Below are positions 36,029-49,670 of a stretch of DNA of 64,000 nt, piece by piece. This DNA comes from Sphagnum compactum (Eukaryota; Bryophyta; Sphagnopsida; Sphagnales). Numbering within the stretch: the stretch's first letter is position 1; each line of letters begins with the position of its first letter. A program made the position numbers and the translations under genes. The stretch is from contig OZ234495.1 of the NCBI GenBank assembly GCA_965153455.1, positions 744,001 through 808,000 of the forward strand, written 5' to 3'. A model generated the notes under the pieces. The model had not been told where the DNA came from. It did not search any database and saw only the letters and a list, made by a program, of their open reading frames with translations.

Positions 36029-39000
36029 ACATTTGCATAATATTTTTAGATTTTTTTCCATTTTCCCAACGTGTATTTTTTATTTTTAATTTGCAATTTT
36101 GATCCGGGTTGTGAAAATTATTTTAAAACGGACTGCTATTGTGTTTGTGAAAATTATTGCCTTTGAAAATCTTTTTTTTTTTTGAAAAAAATCCTAATAC
36201 CCAAGTTGGTTCGCTTAAACCCCTTTTATTAAATAATAATAAAAATCAGGGCAGTTTTCATATAACATCCACAATAATCATAACCGATTATTTTGAAAAA
36301 AAATGAAAACCACCCAACGTTAGATTGTACCTCCTTCAATAAAAAAATGATTTCTAACTAAAATTCACAATTATCTCATCCATAGTTTGGATATTTATGT
36401 CATTAAGCAAAATAACTCCTTAAAAACCAAAAACAAATTGTTTCCTTGCAACTTAGATGACAAATTAATTTTACATTATTCCTAAAACACAACGAATTAT
36501 TTGAACAATGCCATGGGTTGATTACATGCAAGTTATAAATAGTAACCCATATGTGTCAAACCATGCCCATGGACTTGGATCAATAAATCAAGTCCATGAG
36601 GAAGGCAACATATTCGCTCCTTGCCATAACCTTTTTCCACCGTGTCCATCTATAATGCATAACTTGTGAACTTTTATTTTGTTAGCAACCTACCACCCAG
36701 AACTTGAAATATCAACACTGGTTTTCAATGGCCTTTTCTTCATAACCCTTTTATTTCTTTGATGAAAACATCAATCGTTTTATTCATGGATGAAATTAAA
36801 TTATCATACATCTAATTCAAATATTACAATAACAACATATATTGCTATTATTGCATCATGTACTTGAAACCTTATGAACTTATTTACACCAAATTGATAA
36901 TGGAAGTGAACATTTGCAATAGCTCCATGAAATTTTGGACCAAAAAATGCATGAAAAAACATTGAATTACCATTATTAAAAATCACACTACCTTGAAGCA
37001 AACAAGGAACAAGACTAATAGTGTAAACACTAATGAAGGAATTAGATGGCAAGTATAATTATCTTCTTAAACCACTAGATCAACCAACTTCAATTGTGGA
37101 ATAATTGGAACAATATTTTGAACTACATAATAACCTCTTTGTCACTCAATGAGTAATTTTCATAATGATACTTGATTGTCAACAATATCTACTTTAGCTA
37201 ACCTCCAATCAAAAATTTCAAAAAATTGAATATCATCCTTGTGTTCCTTCAACTTTTCACATACATTTTCATCACAATCATTCTTGAATCTAAACAAGGA
37301 ATTGAATCCTTAAAATGGTCAATACACTTAGGAACAATATTTGATGAACTTGCATTATGTTGAAACTTTAACAGTGAATCATCAACATCTAGTACACATG
37401 TAGGAGTTTGAATGTCGAAACTAGCATAATTACTAACTAGTTTATCATCAAAAGGATTGGATGTACTAGAAGACCAAATGGCCTATGTTAAAACACCTTG
37501 AGAGGTTGCATTTCAAAATTAACAAGTGATAACAAAACAAAAGTTTGAGAACAAAAATAAGAGAATAAGGATGTATCATAAATTGATAAATGTTTGAATT
37601 TAAGGTCCTTGCATTGACTATAGAGCAAGACTTTCAAGTCACCTTGATGAAAAAATAGGAATTTGAAGTTGCATTGATGGAAAAACAATAATCTAAGGTG
37701 GAACACACTAAAAGTTAAAACTCTAACAAAAATGTTATGAATGATGTTCATTGTAAGATTGACAAACATAAATAGGCCAAATTAGGTACAATGTTTATAA
37801 ATTGAAATCTTTAGATAAATTTTCAAAAACTTGATCATTATTATTATACTTTGAAAGCATGATTCGAAGGTCTACTATAACAACAACGAAAAACACCTTC
37901 AAGGTTCACACGAACAAATGTTCAACTTTCAACACTATGACCAACTCCAATTTTACTATTATTAACATTTGTAAATGATAATTTCTTGGACTAATCTCCT
38001 ACAAATGCCAATTTCCTATACTATTTGTTAAGTGGTCTTGGTATTATTGTAACAACTTGTTAGGGTTCTCATCACAAGGCGATTGAATTTTTTTTTAAAT
38101 ATTGCACACTTTCAAGAATTTCATATGGTTGTAACTATCTCATGTTTTCAAATTACAATGCCTTGTAAAAATACTCATAATCTCATCAAGCACACTAACA
38201 TGAACCATTATGGTTATATTTGGTGGCACATCTAGAATGATTAGTGATGTCACATGGAATCCCACAATTTTTAGCCCTTTCACACAACCAATTATGCATG
38301 AAACTTTTGCCATAGTTCACATTTTTTAACCAAATCATGACATAAGTATTGTGCTTAATTGTCAAAAACAAATATCTTTTCTTAGAATTTGTAAGCGTAT
38401 GAGAAATAAGATTTTGAAAATTACATGCATTTCAAATTCACGTGATATGACAACTACATGAAAATATTCATCTTGAAAGCACTTGTGGCTAAACTTGGAA
38501 TTAATCTTAAACGTACACTCACCATATCTAAAATAGAAACAAACACACATCAATATCTTATTAAAACAAGTTATTTAAAGACATAAGCAAAATTGTTACA
38601 AATGAAACTTATTGTAAATAAAGGATGTATTATTAATCCACACCAATAATTAAGTTGTTAGAAATACTAAAGTAACAATACGAAAGTTTTGTATTTGGTA
38701 ATCAAAAGGTGTAACAACTTGGTACAATTCATGTGACAATATAAGTTGTTCCTTGTCACAACTTACTTTGTATACTTTTCATTTTTCTTTATTTGCACCA
38801 TCATCACAAGGTTATTGCATGGCTTCCAAAATATCATGATTAGTTGCCAAACTTATGAATAAGTTTTCATGCAAATTTTTGGTTTAGTAGAACTTGATTC
38901 ACTAATCGACTTATCACGTGTAGCTTTCAATAATCTATTGAATGAATCATACATGTTCATCACACTTGTTATGTGTTAGCAATCTCCTTTGATTATACAT

Positions 39001-42000
39001 AACATTAAGAAAAAACATGATGTCAAATCTATAAAATCTTTGAGTTGCAAGTGTTTGATCTTTATGGACCAATCAATATTCATGAACTTTCTTTAAAAAT
39101 TGAACTTACTGATGGCCCCACTTTTATTTTTCCCACTAGAACATTTAAGATTGTTCTTAATCCTATTGCATGAGTAGGAATGTGGCTGTAGTTCAATAAG
39201 AATTTCACTAAACGTTTGAGTGAAATCACCATTAATTCATTAGATTATAAATTTGGTGAATTCACCATGTCTTTTAATGATCAATGACAAGTGGGTATGA
39301 GCAAATGAAGTCATTAGCATGTGATCAAATAGGAAATTGACATTTGACAATGTAATTAAATTATATTAATAATATTTTTTGATATTATCATCATTTCATT
39401 TTATTTTATTATTCATAGTTTAAATTTGTGTATTTTATACAATCAACATTAGATGGTTGTTTGTGCCAAGTTTTGAACCTTAATTGCCAAAGAAACAATC
39501 CATTTGCATTTGTCAATCAACTACCATTTAGCATTGTAACATATGTTATAAAAAAATGAATATAACACAATTACACCAAATTATTTTATAAATGAAACTT
39601 TGAAATTTAAATTTCCATACTTTATTCAAATGAAACAAATGAAAACTCGTTTTTAAACTTTTTTCAAACATTTACACATGCATGGTAAATAAATTATTTG
39701 AAAAAAATGACATTGAATGTCATTGTTTAATAATAACTCAAAACACATTTCTTCCTAAACAAAAACATTTAATTACATGATTTGTAAATAGATCGTTTTG
39801 TAATGAATTTTGAATTTTTTCATTCTTTAATGAAAAATAGTTTATGGTTAACATAAATAAAATGTAAATATTTTAATTTCCCAAAATTTAACCATTTTTT
39901 AATAAAAAATAAATATTAAATTACATAATCGAAACTATATTATGTCTCAATAATTGTGACTAAGAGGTGGTCAAACTAGTTTAGTGGAACCCTTAATATA
40001 TTCATAAGTAGTTAGTCATTAATGTTAGTGGGTAGGTATTAATATGGTTAAATAGGTGGCAATAACACTACTAGCAAATGCACATGAGCATTTAATGAAT
40101 GCCTTCATATTTTGGATATGAAGAACATGGCACCTAAATGCATCTAATTTTTTTTCATTATTTAATGGTGTTAATTATGAAATATAATACAAATGATTCA
40201 ATTAAATATCATTTATTAAAATATAATAACATCATATTTGAAACTTTTCAACATTACATAATGTATTAAATATATATAAATTTTAATAAATAAAATTATA
40301 TATATATAAGTATTAATTATTTGATTTACATTATGAAAATTGGATTCATCTTGATTTGTTTTTAAAAATATTTTAACATTTTATGAACTGAAAGCCCAAA
40401 ATGAAATATAACATTTTGTCCAATTGTATGTAAGAAATACTTTTGAATTTATCATTGGATTTTGGGGATATACAACAACGGTGGAACGGAAATAGAATCG
40501 TTTATGAAATTAATTAATTAATTAATCATTATAAAATTTTATTCAAGATAAAAATAATAATTTTAATAATTTCAAAATTAACTTTAATGAAGTACTTTGA
40601 TTACAAATGAATATGACGACTATATAATGACTCTTGTTTCACTCAAAATAAAATGGAAACAAGGGTATGGTGATCTAGTTCACTTGTAAGGCCCCTTAAT
40701 AAATTGAGTTAATAAAATAGACCCATTTTTGTAGTAATCTTATAGTCCTTTTCATCATTCAATTAAAAATTAACTCTAGGAACAAGACAAAACCACTTAG
40801 CATCATCATGAATTATGCATTCAATATAACAATTAGATCTTGAATTATACCAAAATTTAAAGGCATATTACTATGATTTAAATATTATTAATGTTAATAT
40901 TGATCACATATTTTTTTATCATTTTTTGGTTCACCATGCACTTCATATTCAAACAACATTGTTCCATCAACATAGATCTTAATTCATACAACAATAGGTG
41001 AATCTTCCACAAATAAACACATTAAATGAAATCATGTGTTTTGCAAATGTTGTTTGCAATTGCTTTCTAATTGCACATGACACATGCAATTAAAATCCTT
41101 GCAGTTGCTTAAGACAAGTGGCATGCAACATACTACATGTGAAAATATGTATATGGAAAATATGTATGGTTTGAATATATTAAATAATCTAAATGTATTT
41201 GTGCAATATAATTGCCTAAATGCAACTCTATATGTAACTATATGCAAATTTTGGATAGGTGACACATGTTATGGGTTATGAGTTTAGGTGACAAAACATG
41301 TCATTTTCCCTTTTATTCAAAATTCAATATTACAAATGACATTAAATAATCTCATTTGTCAAATTTTGTCCAATAGGATGGTGATACTTGGCATTTGAAG
41401 CTTATTTCAATGTTCATCATTATTAATAAACTAATAATATTTCAACCATCCAATAAAATGTGAGACACATGTCCATTTATGAAGGCTAATTATATGCTAA
41501 CATGTGGCAATTTAAAAGGCCCATTTATTATTTTTAGAAAATAATTAAGTAGGTAGGGCATAGGTAGGTATGTTGGATGGTAGGGTTAAACTAGGTGGGT
41601 AGGTTTTAAGTAATCCAATTTTGTCGTTGAGTTTAACTTTTAAAGTCCAGCCTCTTTCACTATTTCATCCGAAATGACATTTGTCATTTCATTTGTGAAA
41701 AAGATTAATGCACCTACTTATATAGTATGCACACTTTGAATGTAAGTGAAAAGATATATGATAAAAAATTTAGTTGCAACTGCAACCAATGTAATTGCAA
41801 CTTACATGCAATTACTACATGGTATCTATGCCATACTCACCTAATTTACCAACCAATTATTTTAATTATACCATAAGTAATGAAAATTAATAAATAATAA
41901 TATTATGTATTATGATAATAATAATAACATTAAGTATTATGGCTAGATAATATAATGCTAATAAATAAATAAGTAATAAAATTATAATAAAATTATAATA

Positions 42001-42290
42001 GTTATGATTACATAGAATAGTTAATAATCAATAATATTATAGTATTATTACCTAACTTAAGTTTATAGCTAACTTAGGTCAATATCTAGCCTAGGCTAGG
42101 GTACTTATAGGCTACCTACTAGCCATAAATATACTACCATAATTAATAATACCATAATAATTTTTTTAAATGATAATAATACAAAATATATGTATAATTA
42201 TAATTATTTTAAATAACTATATATGATTACCTAGAATGATTAATAATATTATATAGGTATTTAAAGCCTAGGTAGTGTAGTGACTATAAA
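36029..42290. other. A/T-rich gene-free region with unclassified coding-like remnants
   Basis: No gene is supported. A 10-bp inverted repeat CATGGACTTG / CAAGTCCATG lies at 36568-36577 and 36589-36598. Minus-strand frames at 36804-37052 and 38362-38553 look like decayed coding sequence, but I cannot tie them to a family. Short (TAGG)n-like words occur near 41550-41615 and A/T trinucleotide stretches at 41880-42030. Confidence 0.45.
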
Positions 42291-42299
42291 TATTTTAAC

Positions 42300-42500
42300 A
42301 TAATATTAACAATTAGTTAATTCAACCATGGTAAGTTTAATTAATTATGGTTAGTTTAGCCATCATTAATTTATCTTTTTAGTTAATTTAACCATTGTTA
42401 GTTTATCTTAAGTTAATTTAGCCACGGTTAGTGTAACCTCATTAGTTTCCCGTGATTAGTTTAACTTAGGTTAGTTTGGCCTAGGTCTAGCCTTAATTAA
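42300..42500. repeat. Degenerate tandem repeat of GTTAGTTTAACC-like words
   Basis: The block contains GTTAATTCAACCATGGTAAG, GGTTAGTTTAGCCATCATTA, AGTTAATTTAACCATTG, AGTTAATTTAGCCACGG and AGTTTAACTTAGGTTAG at 20-30 bp spacing. Confidence 0.65.
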
Positions 42501-44956
42501 CATGGGTTAAGTGCTCTTAGTATTAAAAATATAATATTATCATACATAGACTATGTAAATTAACTTAGGTATCTTCTCATGAGAACCTTTAAAATATTAT
42601 GGAGGATACATCAAAACATTAATGCCAATTAAAATGATAACATTATGTGCAAAGGAGCAACAAGATGTAGCAATTTTAAAAATGTTTAAAAACAACAAAA
42701 ATTAATTAGATTTATGTCAAAAAATCATTGTTAAAATTTTGGAAACAAGATGTAATGAAAAAAACTATTAAAAACGAAAGAAAGTTAGGTATGGAAAAAC
42801 ATCACCAATAAAAAAATGAAAGACCACCATCACAAAATAGAGCCCAATGACACCAAAATAATAATAATAATAATAATAATAATTTAACTTTAATAATAAA
42901 AATATGCAATGTTCTAAAGATTCATTAACATCTAATCTAATTGACTTCTTGTGAGAAATCATCTTGATCATCACAACAACCAAAACTATGTTTAGTAACT
43001 AACTCCCAACCATCGATTATTGAAAATAGCCTTAGTGATCCCATGCCTTTGCTATATCTAGTAACAAATGGCCTCTTGTAAGTTACTTAATTCCAAAAAT
43101 GCAATGTACTACAAATTTATCAATAATTAATCCCATTGGCTTCCTATGGGAGATCATCTTAATCCTCACGAAAGTCGATAATGCTTGGTAACACTACAAC
43201 AAAAAGTATGACTTTCAAATGAGTGAAATGACTTGAGTTTTGCAACTTCCAAAATGATTATGTAAACAAAATGAAAATTGGAAAACCCAAGAGAGAAGTT
43301 CTAACACTCAAGTTGCCAAACCCCATTCATTTTGCTTGGCTTAAAAGGATTTTTTTGGGTAATGTAATTAGGTCCATGCCACTAATTATTGGAATCAACC
43401 TCAACAGTCATGCACCTTGTTTTTTTTTTGGTAACTAATGACCTCTAACTGATTACATGGTCTTTAACCTATTTTTTATCAAGGAAACTTACACAATATT
43501 AAAGTTCATCAACAAATTGTAGGAAAAAAATTTGTTCCTCCATTGATGAAGGAAAGGCCTTTTATTATATTTCAGAATTTGGACATTTGATTTTGTCTAT
43601 TCTTGGGGTTGGATGGAAAAATATAAATCACTTGAAACATTTAAGCTTTCACCCTTCATTTTTTGAGGCCCATTATTCTTTTAAATGCATATGACCAATG
43701 TTTGGCAAATAGTCTATATTGAAAGTTTTTAACAATGTGAAAAATCTATCCTAAATGCTAGTTATGTCAAATAACGAATGTTGGGTACTTTTTAACCTTG
43801 TTTGTTTACAAACGTCATAACATTAGTATATTAATATAAATGTGGGTTTGGAGTAGGCTTGTGACTAAGTGTGTAAAAAGAAAAGGGGGCTAATGAGATG
43901 TTTCAAAATGAATGCTTGGGGTGTTTTAATTGTAGTTGGATTATTTGTTTTCAATTAACTACTACTTTAACCTCCTGACAACGGGCTTTGATAGGCTTGT
44001 GACTAATTGATGACTAATGAAAATTGATGGAAAGAAACATTTAGTTTTTTTTGTTTGAATGTCAATTTTTGGCACCACAAACTTCTTGGGGAAAAATAAT
44101 TATGTATAAATAATGAGAATTGGTATATAATGTAATTTGGATCAAATGTCAATTTTTAATTATTTCAACAAATGTTAAAATTTTATTTTATTATCGTAGT
44201 ATTAACATAAACATAATTATTCTTAAAAATTATATAAATTTTAAGTTTCTTTGAATGGTAAAATTTTACATTTGTGTCATGAAAATTATGGTAAATCATA
44301 AACCATTATTATTTTCATCATCATAACCATGGAATTAATAAGTCAAAACCATTGTTCATTATGTTTATATATTTTCAACAAACATTTTATCAACAATAGA
44401 GTACTAAAATGAAAAATACACAACAATGATGTGAAAAAAACTTAATAAATAACATAAATTTAATTATTATAAACATATTGAAATTTTTGCCTAAGGAAGT
44501 TTGTGATGGGGTCATGGAACCCCATGTTGTTGCATTTCAAAATACTTGTAAAAGTATGTATGTCTTTTGACATACAAGGGAATGTGTCCTATGTGATCGT
44601 ATTATATATGTTTTTAAAAATGTGTGCATTGAAATTCATATATTTTGAAATCCATAAGAATTAGTTTTGGATAATATTTAAAAGTTGGGATTTGTAATTT
44701 AGAATGAATTGGAAGTGCATAAAGGTTGTGGGGAAGGAACATCTTGCATAAAGTAAGTTGGACTTAAGTGTAAATTAACATGAGGAACAAGTCTTTAGCA
44801 CTTATCAAAATAACAAGTCATAATTTAAGCATAATCAAATTGAGTGAAGGGATTTTGCATGTTTATCAAGTTACAATATATATTAATTAGTTTGCATGAA
44901 AATTCTTGACCTTTTTAGATAGGATGACCAATCACAATAATTGTTTAAGATTGCAT
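42501..44956. other. A/T-rich gene-free region
   Basis: No gene. An (AAT)n run is at about 42860-42883. A CACTACAACAAAAAGT word at 43192 resembles a CACTA-type transposon end, but I found no matching second end. Confidence 0.45.
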
Positions 44957-45064
44957 TACAACAAAAGGTGTCCCTGTACGCCAAGTGATTTCACTGGATT
45001 TTGAGTGAATTCATTGATTGAAGTGAATAGGGACTAGTGAATTGCACCCACATTTTGTAGTACT
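44957..45064. mobile_element. Short non-autonomous element with CACTA-like ends (MITE candidate)
   Basis: The left end TTACAACAAAAGGTG and the right end, read in reverse, GTACTACAAAATGTGGGTG are related inverted ends about 107 bp apart. The inner part is also partly self-complementary (CCCTGTACGCC against GGCGTACAGGG-like words is on one side only; GTGAATTCAC-like words occur on both). Superfamily assignment is tentative. Confidence 0.4.
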
Positions 45065-48000
45065 GATGGTTTACAATTTATAAGAAGTATAACCATGAAT
45101 TTTTGATATTCGATTTTGTGGTCAAATTTAAAGGTTGAAAGATTGCACATTACCTGATATTTTTGACCTTTATGCAAACTATGATGCCAAATTCAATTCT
45201 ATATAAGATATTTGTATCAATTGTTTATGTATTATCATATTCTAGGATTCAAGAAATTAACAAAAAAAAAAATATCAATATTTCATTGACATTTTTATAT
45301 ATGTCTAAATAATTTGAAATTTTATGTAATGGATTTTTTAATATGGTACTTTTAATGATTTAAATGTGTGTTGGTAAGGAATATCATGGCATTTTTATAA
45401 GGTAAGAGGGGACCATTGAGTGTTATCATTATGTCTATAACACAACTATGCATCAACAACATGGACTTTGAAAATGTTTTGTTCAATAGATATGGCACAT
45501 TTGATAATGTTAAATCTTCTATCAAGTTTTTACATGTGTAGACATGACAAATAGTGATGGATAAATTTTATAGTAACAACCTTTGTCTTTCCAAAAGTTG
45601 GGAAAAAAATTTCAACCTTTTTTAAAGGTCTTGGTTCTAGGTCATTTAATCTAGTTGTTAAATTTTAAGTTCATCCCCAAAAGCAAGCTTGTAAAAGAAG
45701 ATTTAGACATGGTTAATTATAAATATTAATTCAACCTAAAATGTGGAAACGTTACTTAATGAAAAGTTAATACAATATAATTTTTTTAAAAGGTGAAAAC
45801 ATGATAAGTGAAATTCTTGTGATCCTTGTAGCATAAACGGAAAGTAGCAATCAAGTAGGCATTGATATATTGCACTTTTTTTAAAAATTATTTAGTTCAA
45901 TGATTAATATGAAATTATTTAGAAAATTGTGCTACAACTACATTTAATAGTCACATGTTTAAAATAGGTTTAAATAGAATCATCAAAATTCACAATTTGT
46001 TAAAGTGATGACAAATTGCCCTGCTTTATCTTACTTGGACCCTATTAACTTGGTTGATATAGTACTTTTTTCAAATCAAACAATTCAAATGATATGTTAT
46101 TCATGTGTGAACCATCATGCATGTAAATAATTAATTTTTTTTTAAAAATATTTCAATCATGACTATGCTATTTAAATATTTTTCCCTTACTATATATAGG
46201 TCTAAAAACATTCAAAATCTTTTTTTTATATGCATGAAAAATGCATTTCTTATTTGCTACCTAATAATTTTTTTTTAAAACAATAAAGAAATGCACTTTA
46301 TGTTTAGATTTCACATATTGTTCCCTATGATTATGGAAATGGTTCTTTGTGCAATATGGACATTGTTTCTGGAAAGTAAATTAAATGTAGATTAAAGTGA
46401 TTTTTTAAAATTATAAAAACTTCTCCATATCACACTCAATACAAACATGTAATTAAAAAGGTCAATTTCATTAAGCATCAATTACCTTTTTATCTATATG
46501 TCATAGAATTTCATTTTTTTACCTTGAACAACTACTTTTTGGGCTTACTTTATAGTGCTTAGACCCAACACTACACTAAAATGGGCACCCCTAGTGTGCT
46601 TTTACCTTTTCTTTTTTTATGGTTAGCATGTTAAATAAATTGTATAAAATGGTTCACATTTTTCTAACCCCATGAAAACGAGAAGAAAACCACCAAACCT
46701 TAGTTGATTTCTTCAATCTTAGATCTTGCACTTGTTGGAACATTTTTGTTACCAATACCACCTTCATATGATGTAATTCTAGAAGGTTTAACAACACCCC
46801 CTTGGTACATGATGCAAGCAATAATGACATTGTACTTGGTCTCCAACTCCTTCATCTTGTTGTTAAATTCATCAAATTCAACAAGTTGGTTCTGGTCCAA
46901 CCTTTAAATGGTAGCATCAATTGCATCATCAACCCATTTCTTATTAATTGGGTCAATTTGCTTATAAATTTCTCATCCTTAATGGAGTTTTTCATAATTG
47001 CAAACATAGTTTTCCAAGCTATTTTTGGAATCAAGTTTATTCTTATTCTCCTCATCCTCGCCCTTGTATTTCTTGCATCTTGAATCATGTTTTTGATTTC
47101 ATACTTGCTTAGCTTGCCTTCACCATTTGTGATGGTAATCTTATTGTTTTGTTCAATTGAAACATTGAAGATGCCAAATTAACATTATTCTTGAAACATA
47201 CAATCATTTGGGGGATGCCTAATGGAATAGGTGGGTTCATAGAAGAACACTCCCAAGTAGGGTACATGGTTGATATGTTGTTATTTAATTGGTAGGTGTG
47301 TTTGAAGTAAACATGATAGATAATTGTTGAAAGTATCCTCTATAACATTGGACTTAATGATTTAGGACTTGAATAATGTAGTCCACATCATGTCTCTAAT
47401 AGAAAAGCCATGTATGCATAGATCATAGTACTAAATAGTAACATGCATGCATGGACCATAGTAAAAGGACATTGAACACAATTGTTGGACATGTATGTGT
47501 TTGTGTGGCATAATTCAAAATAGTGAAAACTTGAATGTCATTGTCTGTTAAGGTTAACATTATATGACATGTTGGAAATTTCATGACATGAAATTCAAGG
47601 ATACTTATATGTCTACAAAATTGTTAAATCTATTGTTCCATTTATGTTGTATATAATGAACTTGTAACAAACAACAAATCATCTTGAACCTACATAAAGG
47701 GTTCAAAACATACTTTAATGATTAGTTGAAATTCCCTTTTGAATCACATGACATTTCAATGTCCACACTAGATTTGATCATGCCTTTTACAATACTTTGA
47801 AAGTCAATGCACAATTTGTTCACCTTGTGAAAAAACACACAAGTTGCACATCTTTGTTACATGATACATGTTATAAATGCAATTAAAATCCTCAAGGTGC
47901 AAGTAAAAAAGAATTATGTATGTTTAAAGGACTTGAGGCAATAGGTACAACTTGTTGTGCCATTGGTGCACATAACACTATGTTCCTATGCATAAACATG

Positions 48001-48690
48001 ACCCATCGGGTGTGACATTTTTAAGACTTGCATTTGGGCTTGAACCTAGCTTGGATATTGTAAAATGAATAATTCCTTGCCAATCCATGACTATACATCA
48101 TATGTTAGAAATCATTTTATTTTGAAAATCAAAAGTATCTTCTTGCTATATCTTATTCAAATTCATTCCTCACATTCCTAGATTTGTGAATTGTTGGTTT
48201 CAACTTCATACACCATATGTTCAACCTTAGGTTGGATGTTGTAGCATGAATCACCCTGGGCTTGAGCCCAAAACCAAGTTTAATGTGGTCAAATCTTGCA
48301 AACACATTCTCCCTAAATTGCACAATGCCCATTAAAATACAACACACAATAGATGACTTATCCTACAATATTTCACACAAGAATGTTTGAGCTAAAGTAG
48401 AGCACATAACAAAATATGGAAAAATTACTACACAACACACTTTGAAATATAAGCAAATAACACACACTAAACACATAGTTCTATCTAAAGCCACATCATT
48501 AAGGAGCCTTTATTGCTTAAATGTTTGCCCATATTAACCTTGTGGAGTTGTTTGCCAACAAATTAAAAATTTATAATTTCCCTCAAAATGGACCTTATGT
48601 GAAGAAACAAACAAACTTTGAATGCAATATCCAACACATGAAAATCAAGCTTCCAAAAGCACATACTAGTGACAAAAGACCAATTTTGTA
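45065..48690. other. A/T-rich gene-free region
   Basis: No gene is supported. Minus-strand frames at 46700-46900 and 46852-47088 overlap each other in different phases and have a charged, coiled-coil-like look (ELETKYN, RARMRRIRIN) but no family match. Confidence 0.45.
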
Positions 48691-48850
48691 TTAAAGAGAA
48701 AATGAAATAACCAACACCCATCAAAGCACCATCCATTGGAAACCCGTTATCAATAGCTTTGAACTAGAGAAAGAATTATACGACCAACACGCACTAATGC
48801 ACCATCTATTGGAAACCCATTATGATTAGCTTGTTGATGAACGAGAATCG
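48690..48850. repeat. Tandem duplication with CACCATCCATTGGAAACCC word (family C)
   Basis: Two adjacent copies, starting near 48695 and 48766, each contain an AACACCCATCAAAGCACCAT / AACACGCACTAATGCACCAT stretch then TTGGAAACCC. A third, inverted copy is at about 59770-59830. Confidence 0.7.
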
Positions 48851-49384
48851 AGTTACCTTGGTAACCTATCGTGTAAGCCCTCATACTTCCCCCTAACACC
48901 ACCTTTGGAACTACTTGTGAAAATGGGTAAGTATGGTGAGATAGTAGGTAGGGAATGTATGTGGTAACCTCCTATGCAAAGAGTAGCTAAGGCACTTGGT
49001 GGCTACAAGGTAGATATATACATGTGAATGGATAGTACATGGCTAACCACTGCAATTGCCTATAGGACATGAAAAGATAAAATGGGGTGCTACTAAACAT
49101 TATAGATACTAGTGTGGCCTGTGCCGTTGGCCCGAGTGTTACCATGTCCTCAACTGATTTTTCCTTCCAAAACCTGATTTTTTTGGAATTTTTTTGAATT
49201 TTCAGGGGCAGTAGAAATCACTTTAAAATCAAAATATCCCACATTCTGAATCCAAAATCTTACCAAATAAATTCCATTAAATCCTTCTGCTCATAAAGAT
49301 CTTTCCAACAACACCAAAGGCACATTCCAATTCCTCCGAAATTTTCAGATACAATTTAATTGAAATTTTCAGTGAAAAAATCAT
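48851..49384. other. Gene-free spacer, moderately less A/T-rich
   Basis: No gene. The stretch is somewhat richer in C and G near 49110-49160 (TGGCCTGTGCCGTTGGCCCG). Confidence 0.4.
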
Positions 49385-49670
49385 TCAATATTCAAGAACA
49401 TCTCCACTGGTTCTCAGTATGTGACCCTCCACATTGAAACCGGATGAAGAAAAGTCAAAATATGCCAGTTTAGCTCAGGAAAATGGTTTTTCTCCTGCAT
49501 GTTTCCTCAGTGTGCTTGCTGAGGGGTGGTGAACACCGCAGCAAGCAAAGCTGTGCACCTGCTAAAGAAGAGTGTAATAAATGTGATATGGCTGCTGCTC
49601 CCTGTTTTTGATTGGCAAAATCATAATGAGTGGTCCAGGTGGTTTGCTACTAGTTAGTTATTGGTTCAAC
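49385..49670 (+). repeat. Dispersed repeat family D, copy 1
   Basis: Shared with 53345-53600 in the same order: CATCTCC..TGG, a CTCA.TATGTGA word, GGATGAAGAAAAGTC.AAATA, AGCTCAGGAAA.TGG, CTGC..AAGAAGAG.GT, GATTGGC and TGGTCCAGGTGGTTT. The ~280-bp size and lack of coding suggest a MITE or SINE-like element. Confidence 0.7.

Noticed and set aside
43192-43340. Second CACTA-type short element starting CACTACAACAAAAAGT
   Set aside because: Only one end is recognisable; no inverted partner or flanking duplication was found.
46700-47088. Two overlapping minus-strand frames with a coiled-coil look
   Set aside because: They sit in different phases with no splice logic joining them and match no family I know; possible decayed element but unsupported.
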